NCBI GenBank assembly: GCA_024663395.1
Contig: JANFAH010000001.1
Location: 868,001 to 932,000, forward strand
DNA length: 64,000 nucleotides
Origin: Pisolithus tinctorius
Taxonomy: Eukaryota > Basidiomycota > Agaricomycetes > Boletales > Pisolithaceae
Direction of reading: 5' to 3'
Translations under genes and position numbers: made by a program
The notes under the pieces: generated by a model
The model's input: only the letters and a program-made list of their open reading frames with translations
Told to the model about the DNA's origin: nothing
Database searches by the model: none
In this document: piece by piece, positions 34,491 to 47,630 of the stretch
Layout of the letters: the number at the start of each line of letters is the position of its first letter
Numbering within the stretch: the stretch's first letter is position 1

Positions 34491-35454
34491 CTAACTGAGC
34501 CAGGGAATAAACAGGTACAGGACCACAATGAGCGCTGAGCACACGGCGGTCAAAACCATCATTACTATCTTCAGCCAAAACCTGTTACAGTACCAGACAG
34601 CGCCAAGCCATGCTAGGCAAGCACAGAACGCTCCCGCGCACAGGAAGGCAGATGGAGTTATCAACAACGCCTCAGCAGCCCAGCCTTTAAAGCACTTGTT
34701 GTTCAATCCCTATAGTCGTTGGTTGTTAACAAAGCGATAGGAATCATAGGTAACAGTGACCACACTCACTTTGACAGATTGGCGGGTCATGGTGCCCAAG
34801 TACATAATTAATCCAAGACCACTTCCAGCGGACAGTATACCACACCCACAAGTCAATGCGATACAAAGGTATGGGAATTCCTTGTCCCACGCTGCATAGG
34901 GGGTTGGAGGAGCGGTGGTCAGAAACGCAACAGTGGCCCTTGCATTGTGACAGAGTGAGTATACAAGGGGTACATCAGAGCAACTCATTTTGGGACGTAC
35001 GAGACCGCAAGGGTGGCAACGACGGTTAGGTTTTTCGTGCGTTCCAGTAATGTTTCTTTGATTTCCTTGAACTCCTTTTCGTGCTTGCCAATGTCTTCTA
35101 GTGAACCTGCGCCAAAGAAGAGAGGGGGAATAGCTGTGTACATGGATGGTTAGAAATAGATAGAATATTAGAAGGGTCATCAAAATACCACTCACATGTC
35201 AAGTATGAGATAACAATATTGCGGATGCCCCCCTTGTTTTTGTTTTTGTTGTTGTTGTTGTTGTTGTCGTCGTCGTCGTCGTCATTGTCCTCCAGAAGTG
35301 AGCTGAGTATGACGGCCAATGCGAAGTCGTCAACTTTGATAGACTGTTCGGATGCAGCAAGTTCCCGGCGCAGTGTGCGTATCTCGTCGAGGAGAGCGCG
35401 AACATGGTTACCCCTAATACTCTTTCTAGGGACATCGCGATTCGGAAGCCCCAT
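34491..35454 (-). CDS. M family small multi-pass membrane protein (copy 2)
   Basis: The proposed exons are 35196-35454, 35001-35133, 34770-34938 and 34491-34709, with introns of about 60 nt. They sum to 260 codons in frame with the same intron phases as the M gene at 62521-63325. The first exon is unusual. It starts MGLPNRDVPRKSIRGNHVRA, has a predicted helical segment and an acidic and Asn/Lys run made by a (GTC)n(GTT)n microsatellite. The later exons encode about four hydrophobic segments, with AAWDKEFPYLCIALTC and a last exon ending CSALIVVLYLFIPWLS. It is probably an integral membrane protein of unknown function. Confidence 0.6.
35234..35285. repeat. Trinucleotide microsatellite in M copy 2
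   Basis: Runs of GTT followed by GTC repeat units on the plus strand encode Asn/Lys and Asp runs in the first exon of the M gene on the minus strand. Length variation by whole triplets would keep the frame. Confidence 0.85.
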
Positions 35455-35499
35455 GAGAGGATGATGATGTAGAAATTGGGCTACGACTGGAGGGAGGTG

Positions 35500-36580
35500 A
35501 GGGCGTGAGCTGAAGAAGGGCCCTGCCTTCTCCTTTTATGTGCCACCTGCGATCTGCAATGAGGTATACGGCTCGCAGCCAGGAGAAAGCCATGGGCAAC
35601 TGAATAAAACGTATATAACCTAGTGTAGGCCATGTAAGCCAAATATATCAGTATGGTGGTTGATCGTTGAACGCTGAGCGCCGAGCAATAACCCTGAATT
35701 TAGGTCCATGGATCTAGTCACACATGCCCTCACCCCACCAGACAAATGCCCACTTGAAAGCTATGTAGGTGGAACCGAGATATGTGGGAACGTGGACTTT
35801 GTTCCGGGGAAGCTTATGGCTGTCTAGATATTAGCTGTTCTCCCAGAGAAAAGACTCCATCACAACGCAAATAATACGTTGTTGTACATGTTTCTCTCTC
35901 TCTCTTTTGATGTTTTGCTGCTATAATTCAGAATGAACATACCTGTAATGCATGAATCCGCTCCTGCAGTTAATCCGAAATGAGAAATTATAGTCTAGTA
36001 AATGCCGAACACGAGGAGACGGTGCGGAAGAGCTTCCTTCAGGGACTTCCATACACTGCCAGAACATCCCCGACCGGTGTGTGATTTGCAGCGTGTTTGC
36101 TCGTACTACCCACACAGAAGCGCTGTACCTCTAGCAAATAGTTTCAATTTCAAATGTTGACGGAGGCTGACTCACCGGAGGCCTTTAACGAAACTTGTGT
36201 CGACCAGTGCTGACCCTTTGCGTAGCGAGCCTTAGGAACCTTTTTGAAGACCATGCGATGCACAACGCTTCCAGTTGTCAATTGACGCCAAACAAATCAG
36301 CAGGTTTAACAAGTTGCTTACGTAACTTCATTATGAAACTCTTAATTCTTTCATACTACATCCGATCAATCACCATTTCCTTAATGCGAAGCGCGTGCCC
36401 ACGGCCGCTCTACCATGTGGTTGACAATCCATCGATACGATAGGTTCAAGGTTGTATGGAAAACTAGGGGTTGACCTGTCAACGTATGGTGATTGGCTAT
36501 AGAGGCTTTGATGTTTAGCCCAGAGCGAAAACGTTGGGAATGGTGAGCAAGCGTGTTAAGCGCCTTCGACGTTCACGCCA
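35500..36580. repeat. R segment (copy 3, shortened)
   Basis: The copy matches the first half of R copy 1 but lacks the central part after about 36350. No long frame is present. Confidence 0.4.
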
Positions 36581-37100
36581 AAGTAACTGTTGCCAAGGGC
36601 TGTATTCTAATATATAAATTTCATTATCCAAATTCCTAGTGTCCAGATGTGTGTAGTGTGTCACAGTGTATGTAGCCTGGATATATGGATTACTGTACTT
36701 GTACGTCTCAGTAGGTTGCGTTTTCCTCAAAAGTGTTCCCCTTCCATACAAAATAGTTGCACCCATCCCAGGTGTGGAGCTGTGATTTGGATGGATTTGG
36801 TGGTAGGGGAGGAAGTGTATCAAGTTGTTTCGAGGACGGACATGCCTCATGAACCCACTGACTTGTTTATGTATTTTTTTTTGGGGGGGGATATTTTAAT
36901 ACCAAGTTGACATTCCCTCGACACGCAGATAACCCATTGCCGACAAAAAATCGCTATGGGTTATGGGTTATAAATATGAAATCCCTGCACACCAACTGGG
37001 GAAATGGAAAAACCTACGGGCTGCAACGGAGTATGGGCTATACCAGGAGTCTGTTAGGAGCGAGTCGACTGTATGTAGAAATTAGGTTACAACTATGGGG
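36581..37100. other. Remnant of a deleted W-M module
   Basis: The start (36585-36650) resembles the end of W at 62410-62475. The end (37060-37120) resembles the M upstream region. The M coding exons are absent, so this looks like a module that lost its M gene. The middle has a homopolymer-rich stretch near 36880 and no supported gene. Confidence 0.35.
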
Positions 37101-39300
37101 AGGTGAGGGCGTAGATTGAAAATGGCCCCTACCTTCTCTCTTTACGTGCTACTCGTCGTTTACAATGGGGCACACGGGTCATGGCTGGCGGAAGGCCATA
37201 GACGCCTGGGTAATTAATGTATCGAACCCAGTATAGCAGCTGTAACCTTGAGCGCTGAGCAGCAATGTAAATGAATCCCCCGTCAACCCACAAGGGAAAG
37301 CCTACAAAACGATGTAGGTGGAACCGAAATATGCGGGAACGTGGACTTTGTTCCGAAGAAGCTTGTGACTGTGTCTAGATATCAGCTGCTTTCCCAAAGC
37401 CACAACACGTATTCCAGAAAGTATAGTGCGTTGTTGCATATGGTTTTTTCCCCTTCTGTTTCTAGTTTTGTTACTGTACTTTGGGATGAACAAGACTGCA
37501 ATACATAAATTAGCGCCTGCAATTGACCTGAAATGAAACGTTGCCTGCCACATCTAATAAGCGACGAACATGAGGATATGGGAATGGAAGAGCTTCCTTC
37601 AGGGACTTCCAAACATAGTTAGAATATCCCTGACCCGTGTATAATTTGCAACATGCCTCATACCACCCACGCAGAAGCGCGGCGTCTCTGGCAGATAGCT
37701 TCAATTTTAAATGTTGACAGAGACTCACAGATGAGATGCGGTATATCATCAGTAAAGCTAAGTGTTCAAAAACCTGGGTTTTCAAGCGCTTAATATTCGC
37801 CAGCGCTTGCCGAGCTCGCAAAGAATTCAAAAACTGTCTAATGTGCATGCTGTAATTTGGCTGAGTTTACTGATGATTCTCCTAGGTCTGTTGGCATTCA
37901 TGGTTGGGGTCGCAGATGGATTGAATCGTGAAGCCCTTAGCGAGGCTCGGGTATTTCGAATTCGGGTATGGATTGTCAACTTGATTTGTGCCGTGTCGGC
38001 AGCTGGACAGATTGAAAATTGTCACTTACACAATCTTGACATAGTTCAGTTGGATGTTAGGAACTCAGTCTGGTAACCGGACGACAGTTTGCCTCATAGA
38101 CGGTCTGGTCACCAGGCTAGTAGAAACTCTGCTCTCGCTATTAAATTTCTTATTCTCATACTCCCGTGCAGTAAGTAGGTCCTAGCAGGGCCTCCAACCA
38201 CCCACCATTTCCTTGATGCAAAGTGCATACCCACGTCCCATCCCCACCACCACGTGTTTAGCTCCCATGCAGGAGTGGATAGACACTGACCAACACTTAC
38301 GACAATCCATAGACTCGATAGTTTCAGGGTTGTAGGAAAGACCTGTGAATGCATGGCGATTAGTTATGGGGGTTCTGACGTTTAGCCAAGAGCGAAAACG
38401 CTGGGCACGGTGAGTAAGCTAACGTTTTCCATGCTCATGTTGAAGATGAAGAAGGTGAACCGCGAATCCACGCCGGATTGCATAATGCCTGCGTGTGTAT
38501 AATCTTCTTGATTGATCTGAGTCTTACAGTACTTGAACGAAGTACACCTCCATGCTGTCGTCGCTCTTCGTGGCTATAAGGATTCATTGCCAGGATATCG
38601 GAAATTTGTGCGACGATCATGGGGGACATGGCTGACAGCGTTGACACAACCTCGCTACGCACGCCGTGTTTTCCAGAATGTACATCAGAGGAGAGTTCGA
38701 TTAGATGGTGGATAGACTCACAGACGACCTGTGATGTGTGAACCTGACGAGATGACAAGATTGGCGGTTAACTGACTTGACGGTACTATTCGTTATCGTT
38801 ATATATTCTCCCGGTTTCGGGGAGATGGCGGCCAATACATTCTAACGTCGTGGTCGGACACCGCTAGTCGCTGAGACCACTCAAATTGTGGCGCTCGGAT
38901 TCCGGTGTGTGAGTGGCTTGGTACATGCATAGGAAATGGATAGAAGCATCTGGGCCTGCGAGCGACGGTGCCTTGCTGCGATCATGGAGGCGTCATACAT
39001 ATCAATTCTAAGAGTATGATGCTTACAACGAATTACCCTTGTTTTCGAGGCCAGCATGCACTGGCATGAACTAAGATGAATCCGAGAAACACGCGGGACA
39101 TATGTGGGACCCATGGTTTGACCTAAAGACCTATCATGTTCAACTTTCGTCTACTCTTGAAGTTTGTTTCCATCCCTCCTCCCTCCATTTCCATATACTC
39201 CACCACAGTTCACCTTTCGCGTTGAGGTAAGCTAGACCTGAAGTTGTCGTCAATCTTGCCGTTGTTGTCGGTCCATGGCACTGGCCTGCACTGGGAGATT
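37100..39300. repeat. R segment (copy 4)
   Basis: This long copy resembles 23150-25250. It carries about 140 extra bases near 37745-37900, with a plus-strand hydrophobic reading WLSLLMILLGLLAFMVG. On the minus strand the same region starts after a GTAAGTGAC..CCAG intron-like stretch near 38010-38035. It is unclear which strand, if any, is coding. Confidence 0.4.
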
Positions 39301-39399
39301 TAAGAGCCCACCACAAATGTAGTTCGGACAGCAGAACTCATGAACGTGCCTTAATGCCCACTGTGTGCTCCAAGTTCCTCACCAGGTATTTAGCTCCCA

Positions 39400-41005
39400 T
39401 GTAGTACGCACGAGTCTGGGTAAAGTACCACGTCGTTGACGCCTTTATATATTTTCTTATCGCAGGATTGGGCTTACGCTGGCAGGCGGTCATATGGAGA
39501 TCAGTGTGCATTGCAGAGCTCTGCCAGAGATCCCCGTTTTTCGGCACCTATGGAACGGCGGGAATGCGCAGAGAACACGGTAACTTTACAGTCGGGAACG
39601 TGATACGAAGCTTGCTGCGAGGTGGATATGCTTTTCAGCTCCGTCGGACCATGTTGAAGATGACTTGGAACATGAAGAGGTGCTTGGTAGGAAGTCCGAA
39701 CGGTAGAGCTTCGGGAGGCTCACCCAGCTATCAGATCAAAAGCGGTACATGTCTGTTTCAGGTTCCTCCGTTGAGCGACAGGGAGTGCCTATGGTCGGAG
39801 AGTCGTGACAGGACACGCCAGCGTTGTATTCGGCGGGGGCATGATCTGAATGAAGTCGCTCAGTAGACTTCCGGTTCACTCGAGGCTTACCGGCTATGGT
39901 GAATGTGACCTTAAGGCAAGATGAGCAATTGTTCACGGTAGGTAAGTACGAAGGTCCTTCACCTCCTCAATGAATGATATTGGGTTGATCTTTAGATTCC
40001 AATCCCAGCGGGCCGTACCCTGGTTTTGCGGATCTCACCTAGGGGTGGCCCAAGGGCATAACAGGAATTGAATGTACCCAACCTCGTCTATTTCTGAGCG
40101 GCTACTCATCTTCCCACCAGATTTCCTTGATTCTGTGCCATTTCTGCGCAGGATTCGACGTCTTCGCTCTCGAAGAACGTTGGTGCAACAACGAAAGCAG
40201 TGATACTGAGGTGCCATGGCCTTCCAGCTTGGCTAGAGTCGAAGATGCATATGGTGGTCGCTGTCGCAGAATCGGAGATGATAGTGGAACGTGCCATGAA
40301 TACCTTCAGGAGGACCAGTAGGTCGCCCTTGGCCACTATGCGCACTTTGTTTATCCGGATGTACATTCGGGCGAAGTTCGATCGAATGTCCACCATGATG
40401 TGTTGATTATACCAGGACAAAAGTGGTGGGTGACTGCGAAGCGAGAGCTCATTGGTTTTACATTTTCTCCCTTCTCTGACGTGAGGTCGTGTCTGCGATC
40501 TGGTCCAAAGGAGGTGCTTGGATTTCGGCACGAATGTGCATGGATAGGAAATGGAGAGGTATGTGTGTGCGTCTTCTACTATCGCTACCTTGCAAAGCAG
40601 AGTCAGCAGAAGCGGTATGCAGGGTTTATGACTATGGTCATAGCTAGCTACCACCCCGTGAGGTCCGGTTCATGTAACGGGGTTCTAGGAAGAGTTGTCA
40701 ACTGCGCCGGACATTTACATTCGCAGGAAAAGGTACTGTTGCATATTCGCCTCGCACCTTCACGCTGTCACGTCCTTCACTGTAGTGTTGCCGAGTACTT
40801 TTGGACCGACAAATCCACTAGCGCAACAAGTGGTCACAAACGACTCGGAGTAGACTTCAATGGCATCATTAGTAACAATAAACTTCAAAGAATTCTTTTG
40901 CGTCTACGATGGCTGTTGCCAGGGACATGACCTCCAAGATATGAATTTCGTTATTCCAATGCCAAGTGTTCAGAGAGTACAAGATGCGCGTTGTGGTATG
41001 GTAGC
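39400..41005. repeat. W segment (copy 3), cerato-platanin gene missing
   Basis: The segment begins inside what is the cerato-platanin promoter in the other units (AT run near 39450), but the coding region is absent. W blocks follow, including RVNRKSTERLHSDH near 39880 on the minus strand. Confidence 0.45.
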
Positions 41006-41009
41006 AGGG

Positions 41010-41754
41010 CTAATAGAGTATGGGAATAATCAGAAACAGCATCACAATGAGCGCTGAGCAGACAAGGGTCAAAGCGGTCACTAGTAGCTTCATCCAGAGT
41101 TTGTTTCCGCACCACACGGCGCCAAGCCATGCGAGAAAACCAGCGCCCGCCGTAATGAACAGGAAGAGAGTCGGAACCATCATCAACACAAGAGTAACCC
41201 AGAACTCGATCCCGCCGTTCTTCAATCCCTATAGTTGTTGGTTGGTACCAGATCGATAGGAACCAGAGATAACAGTGACCACACTCACTTGGACGGATTC
41301 GGGAGTCACGACGCCCAAATACATGATCAAGCCAAGACCGCTCGCAGCGGAGAGTATAGCACTCCCACAAGCGCCCGCGATAAAAATGTACGGGAATTCC
41401 TTGTCCCACGCTGCATAGGGGGTTGGGGGAGTGGTGGTCAGAAATCCAACGGTGGCCCTTGCATTGCGACAGAGTGAGTATACCAGAGGTACATCAGAAA
41501 AACTCAGATTGGGACGTACGAGACTGCAAGGGTGGCAACGACAGTAATGTTTGCCATGCGAGCGGTTAAACGCTCTATGACTTTAGAAAATTTCTCCTCG
41601 TCATGTGAGATCAGGACAAGATGATCTAGCGAAGGTACGCCGATTAAGATAGGGAAAGCAACTACATGCTTGGATGGTTAGAAATGGATGGGCTGTCAGA
41701 AAGGTCATGAAACTCCCACTCATATTGAGAGAACCATCGCATGAGAATACTCAT
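41010..41754 (-). pseudogene. M family membrane protein with mutated splice donor (copy 3)
   Basis: The exons match the M plan: MSILMRWFSQ, LPILIGVPSLDHLVLI, a transmembrane exon with AAWDKEFPYIFIAGACG, and a last exon with LFLFITAGAGFLAWLGAVW and ending VMLFLIIPILY. The intron 1 donor reads ATGAGT instead of GTGAGT near 41730. Introns 2 and 3 look normal. Unless another donor is used, exon 1 cannot be joined. The rest of the frame is intact, so damage may be recent. Confidence 0.55.
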
Positions 41755-41799
41755 CGTGAGAGGACGAGGATTTAGAAATTGGGCTACGACCGGGGGACG

Positions 41800-43061
41800 T
41801 GAGGGTGTAAGCTGAAGGTCCTTACCTTCTGCGGGAACGTGCAGTTTGTTCCGAAGAAGCTGACGACTGTGTCTAGATGTTAGCCATTCTTCCAAAGCAA
41901 AGACTCGATTGCAACACATATTCCATGAAATAATAATGCGTTGTTGTACATATTTTCTTTCTCTTGTTGCAGGTTTGCTGTTGTAATTCAGAATGAACAA
42001 ACCCGTAACACACTAAATCAACACCTGCGATTGATCTGAGATGAAACATTGTAATCTAGTAAGCGGCGAACACGAGGAGATGGTACGGAAGAGCTTCCTT
42101 CAGGGACTGTCACACATTGTTTGAATGTCCCTGACCGGTGTGTAATTTGCAACATGTGCTTGCATTACATAATTTCTATATGGTTGCGGGGAACTCTACT
42201 CCCGCTATCAATCCTTTCATACTCCACTGCGGTAAGTACTGAGAACTTCGTAGGACCTCCAATAAATTACCATTTCCTTGATGCGAAGCGCGCCCACAAC
42301 TTCACTACCACATGTTTAGCGCCACCATGCAGCAATGTAAAGTCACATCACCACTCACGACGATCCATCGATACGATAGGTTCAAGGTTTTACGGAAGAT
42401 GAGGGGTGGACCTGTCAACGCACGGCGATTGGCTATGGAGACTCTAACGTTAGCCAAGAGCAAAAACGTTTGGAACGGTGAGCAAGCGCGTTAAACGCCT
42501 TCTATGTTTACATCGAAGATGAAGGAGGTCAACTGTGAATGATTCCCCTTCCCTACCCCGGATTGTGCAATGCCTGCGTTTATATAATCTTCTTGATTGA
42601 TCCGAACATCGTAGTACTTACCTTTCCAGGCGTAGTGGCTATGTTTTCCTAGGGTTTTCCGTGGACACAAAGAGCCTTCTGCACATAGTAATAGTATCAA
42701 GGGTTCATTGCCAGGATTTTGGAAATTTGTCCGACGATCGTGGGGGACATTGCTGACAGCGCCGACATAAGCCTTACTCGCTACGCACACCGCCTGTTCC
42801 AGGATGTACATCAGAGGGGAGTTCGTCCAAGGGAAGGATAGATTCACGACCTGCGATATATGTGAACCTGACTAGGAGACAAGATTGGCGGTTGAGTGAC
42901 TCAATGGTACTGTTCGTTGCTGTTGTATGAATAATTCTCCCGGTTTCGCTGGAATGATGACCGATATGTCCTGACGTCGTGGTCAGACGCCACCGGTCGC
43001 TGAGACCTTTCAAATTGAGTTGGAACGAGAGTGATGTGCTCGGATTCCGGGACGTGAGCGG
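41800..43061. repeat. R segment (copy 5, left part)
   Basis: The copy runs up to the left LTR of the gypsy element. Its continuation is at 57733. The region just before the insertion matches 22500-22590 and 38860-38920 in uninterrupted copies. Confidence 0.5.
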
Positions 43062-43107
43062 TGGAACAGTGTGGAACAATGATGATCGCTCAAAATGGTG
43101 TCCTGTT
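43062..43107 (-). repeat. Left (3') LTR of gypsy element, part 1
   Basis: This is the first 46 bp of the left LTR on the plus strand, starting TGGAACAGTG. It ends in the 13-bp LINE target duplication. It matches 57570-57615 with two substitutions. Confidence 0.9.
43095..43107. repeat. LINE target site duplication, left copy
   Basis: The 13-bp sequence ATGGTGTCCTGTT directly precedes the LINE poly-T and is repeated at 49663-49675, directly after the LINE 5' end. Confidence 0.9.
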
Positions 43108-43691
43108 TTTTTTTTTTTTTTTTTTTTAATTCATAATTTAAGTGCCTGAGGGTAGTCGTAACCCTATGTCGCACTATACAGTCGTATTCTATCGACCTAA
43201 ATTGGGCCCCCTGTGGCCTGCCTGCCCTTACAAGTGAGTGAATGCCCTGGTGGCAGGGCCTTTGGCCCTCCACCAGTCCGCCGTTCCCGCCGGCCGTTTT
43301 AGACACTCCACCTTGGAGTAAGGGTGGCTACAAACTTCTGTTTAGGCGATAGTTCTGTCTACGCTTAACCGGCTGCTTTTTGGGCTGGCTGGAACATGGG
43401 CATCATGTTCTTCTATGTCCTTTAGATGACTTTACTGTGTGGCAGGTATTCATCTGCGATGACGGTGCGGGTTTATGGTGTGTTGAGGTACATAGAGGAG
43501 GTTTCAGCATATAACCGGGGTTGGTGAGCGAGGAACATAGCTTGGGATGTGTGTGACAGTCGGGTGGGGGGAGTGGGACGTGAGGGTCGAGGTGTGTAGT
43601 GATTACATGGGGAGGGGTGCGGTTGGTCTTCTGTCGGGTGTTCAGCACCTTATAGTTCCTGTGATCCCTGTGATCCCTGTGCTGGGCATTA

Positions 43692-46600
43692 TCATTCATC
43701 GTGGAGTTGTTTGGGTACCTCACCTGATGCTAATTGCAATCTTTTTGTGTCTGATACAAACTTGAGTAGGTGGGATTGTGCTGCCGTGTTAGAGAGGATG
43801 TATGGTAGCAATGTTGCGTCTCTTCCTAGTGCGTTGCGGAGCATGTGCCGCTCTCTGTCGTATCTGGGGCATTGAAATAGAAAGTGATGTATGTCCTTGG
43901 GGGAGGTTTCCCCGCATTGCAGGCACATGGGCATGTCGCTTCATTTGAAGCGGTGCAGATATTTGTTGAGCGGGATATGTCCTGTTCTTAGTTGTATGTA
44001 CAGTCCGGATTGTCTCTTGGGTAGCGAGGCGACTAGTTTTGTGTACGATGTACCGGGGAGGAGAGGGTCTATTGTGGAGATGCGGTTGTAATGAGGGGAT
44101 TCCTGCCATTCTTTCTTCCATAGCATCTTTAGTTTTGTGGTGTGGAACTGTTTAAGGGTGGAGACGCTAGTGGGGAGGCGTTTTGTTAACAGTGGTGGTA
44201 GCTCCTCTGATTGGCTTGTGGTTTCCGCCTTCTTAGCTGCATACTTCGCTTCTCTGTCCACTAGCTCGTTCCCCTCCACCTCCATGTGGCCTGCTATCCA
44301 CCGAAGCGTGATACTTTTCCTTGACAGCCGTTCTTTGCTGCGTATTTTGCGGATCATCGATCTGAACTGTAAAAGTAGGTGATGTCCCGGTTTAGCTGAT
44401 GGACGCTCACTGGATCTGATTACTGCTTGATTGTCTACGAGTACCGAGGCCAGGTAAGTGACCTCGTCTCTGGTGGCCAGGATGTGTGCAGCTAAGAGGA
44501 GCACTGCTGCTTCTGCTTCGAACACCGTGTGTTCCGATGCTTGACCTAAGTGGTAACGTAGCATGGTGATATGTTTGAAGTTGACGTATAGAACTGCTGC
44601 TGCCCCTACTCCTCCCTCCGTGCACGAGCCGTCTGTGAAGATTAGGGTTCGGTCTTTTGTTCGCTCGAAGTCTTTGATAGCTTCTTTCTTGTTGGGGGCG
44701 ATGACTGTCGTGTGTAGAGGGGGTGTGCTAGGTGGTATGGGACATGGGAGGATTGTTTCGATGCTTCCTGGCGAGACTTCCAGGTCGTGGAAGAGTTGAT
44801 GAAGCGCAGTCCTGTGGTGTTTAATGTTTCTCTTTGCAGTTCTGTTGACATGCGTGCGGAGAGGGTGCGTGTCTGGTAGAGACGATAGTCAGAGGGCAGT
44901 TTTGTATAGTGCATGTTGAATGAGCAGTGTCGCCGGGGGTATGTTTGTGTGTGCTAGTAGGGCATCGGTAGGTGTGGTTTTTAAGGCTCCCATTATTGCC
45001 AGCGCTGCTGTTCTTTGGATTGTCGTGATACATTTTGCTACACCTCTCGACCCGCTTGCAGCGGACAAGTGGCTGCCGGTGTAGGCTGGTTGGAGCCAGA
45101 CCAGCACGGCGTACATTACTTTAGGTACTACGACTGCCTGGTAGAGTTGGCGCATGAGCTTTGTGGGGATTCCCCAGGATGTCGACGATAGTCTTCTTAG
45201 GAGGAGGGCTTGCTTCATTCCTTTGGCTATTGCTTGTGCAGCCTGTGCTTTCCATCTTAGTTCCTGATCTAGTATTACACCTAGGAATTTGTGAGTGTGT
45301 GTCGGGTTTATGGTAGAGTCTCTTAGCGTTAATGGTGGTCTGGGTTTATTTCTGCTGAGCGTGAAATCCATGAGTGCGAACTTGCTGGTTTCAAAACGTG
45401 AGTTGTGACTTTCGGACCAGGCATAGGCCCCATCTCTGCGTTCCATCATATTTTTCAATGTTGCGTGCGTTTCGTCGAACATCTTGCCGATGGCGATGAA
45501 CGCAGTGTTGTCTATGAAAGCTAGTGTTAGTTCATTCTTACCTTTGGCCGTCTCCACCAGGTCCAAGCTGTAGATGATGTATAGTATCATTGATAGCGGG
45601 TCTCCTTGTCCTATACCGTTCCTTACGTCAAACCACTCAGACTCATAGTCGTTGAATCATATCTTGGTTCTTCTGTTTGATAGTAGCCTTTCCGTATATT
45701 GGACTATCTCCAGTGGCAGGCCTCTTTTTCTCATGTTGTGCAGCAGGCAATCAGTGACCGTGTTTGGGAAGGCTCCTTCAATGTCCAAAAATAGCACGGA
45801 TGCTACCTTGCCTTGCCTCCAGGCGTGTCGTACCATGGTTTCGAGCAGGAGCAACAAGTCCTCTGTTGACCTTCCCGGTCTGCCACCGAAGTGCGTAGCT
45901 GGGAGCAGCTGATGCTTTTCGAGTATGAATGACGTGTTGGCTGCTACTATGGCCGACAGCAGCTTTGTGGTGGTGTTGAGCAGCGCTATCAGGCAATAGG
46001 CTTTCAGCGTCGTGTAGTCAGCTTTGCCTGGCTTGTGTAGGATTACTGTTATTGACTCTCTCCACGGGTTGTAGTATGTTCGTAGCGTTACTGCTGCATT
46101 GAACAGGTGTAGTAGGTATTCCGATAGGGCGGGCGACTTCTGGAATACGACGTTGGCTATTCCGTCTGGGCCTGGGGCCTTGTAGGGGCTGAGGCTTTTG
46201 ATCGTGCGCTGTAGCTGGTCTCTGGTGATGGTGGTCCAGTGTGCTGCCAGGTGGGGATAGTCGTAGTCCCGTGGCACTGACAAGTGGGGAGGGGGGGGAG
46301 GGAAGAGCGCCTGCGCAAATATTGCACTCTTGTCTTCGTTGGAGCTGACTGAAGTCGTTACACCCTCGCTGTCTATTTTCTTGAGCGTCGGTACACGGGC
46401 CTTGCTGCCATCTCCGTATGGTTTGGTTATATAGCCGTTGGCTATCCAGAGATCTTCATTGTTTGCCTCTTCCAACCAGTCCCTGCAGTGGGTCTTTTTA
46501 GCCACCTGGATGGCTTTGTCGTAGTTTCTTGCTTTCTCTTTGCGTATGCTGTGACTGGGGTGATCGCGGAGTGCTCGGAAGGTGTAGGAGGCTTTACTTA

Positions 46601-47630
46601 GCGTTTTTAGCTCATTGCGTAGTGTCGTCAGCTCTTTCGTCCACCAGCGCTTTTTGTGCAGGTGAGGGCGTGTCCTTGGGACCTCCTTTTCCAGCATTTT
46701 GCGTAGCGCCTCCTCAATTCCCTGTGCCATCCTTTGGAATTCTCTGTTGTTGGCTATGATTGTTGGTGGTCCGACTTTCGCTACCTCGGCTTGTAGCATT
46801 TTGTTGAACCTTTTCCAGTCAACCTCTTGGTAGTTGTAGGAGAGGGACGTCTCTGTTGGTGTTAAGCTTACATCGATCTGCGTTAGTATCGGGAGGTGAT
46901 CAGTATTAGGGCCACGGTCCTCTGGGCTAGTGTCGCATTTAAGTAGGTCTCCGAGCACCGATTCAGTGCAGAAGACGTTGTCTGGGCACGTCCAGTTTCC
47001 TGATGAGGAGGACTGAAGGGTCGGTGTTCCCCTAGGTAGGGCTTGTACCATGCCGTAGTCCGCGACTAGGTCAAGCAGTTTTTGTGCCAAGGTGAGTGCT
47101 GTTGCTGTGAATAGGTGGTGGTTTCACTCCTTGTCCCACATGGGGTGGTGCCTATTGAAGTCCCCCATCCATAGCATTCCATTGTCCGCCGTGGGTCGAA
47201 TGTTCCTTATGTTGGTAGTTAAGAACGCTCCTAGTTTGTCCATCGTTCTGTCGTGTTTGCAGTCGTTGTAGATGTTGAATAGCGTATACGTTCCCTTTGT
47301 GGTTTTCATCTTTGTTACTACTATGTCGGCCGAGGGGAAGGCGACCTGTTCCCATGTGTTGGTGCTGATTTTCGCATTAATTAAGGTTACTGCTCTGTGT
47401 TTTTTGCCCTGGTTTAACTTCGATGATGGGTATACAACCCTCCATCGTGTGTTTACTTTTGTGTTACCTATCTTGTCGACGGGAGGTTCCTGCAAGGCTA
47501 TTATGTCCCATTCATCAGCGGCTTGGCTATTAATGAGTGAGTGTAATGCAATATGGGATGTGTTTAGGTTCTGTTGCCAAATACATAGGTTGTCTAGAGC
47601 ATTGTCTTGTTGTTGGTTGTCAGTCATCAT
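43692..47630 (-). pseudogene. LINE ORF2: endonuclease, reverse transcriptase, RNase H (four TGA stops)
   Basis: The frame spans 1313 codons without any frameshift but with TGA codons at 47124, 45657, 44889 and 43941. The N-terminal endonuclease has LQEPPVD, MGDFNRHHPMW and NTDHLPIL. The reverse transcriptase has FLDIEGAFPN and GQGDPLSMILY, but its catalytic FxDD motif reads FIDN (45507-45512). The RNase H region has FTDGSC, the FEAEAA Glu, LVDNQAV and WIAGHMEVEGNELVD. Near the end is a CLQCG..HHFLFQC zinc-knuckle-like motif. ORF2 starts in an ATGA overlap with the ORF1 stop. It is a decayed copy of a full-length ORF2. Confidence 0.93.

Noticed and set aside
43106..43127. Poly-T as a simple repeat or terminator
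   Set aside because: It directly follows the target duplication and is the poly-A tail of the minus-strand LINE.
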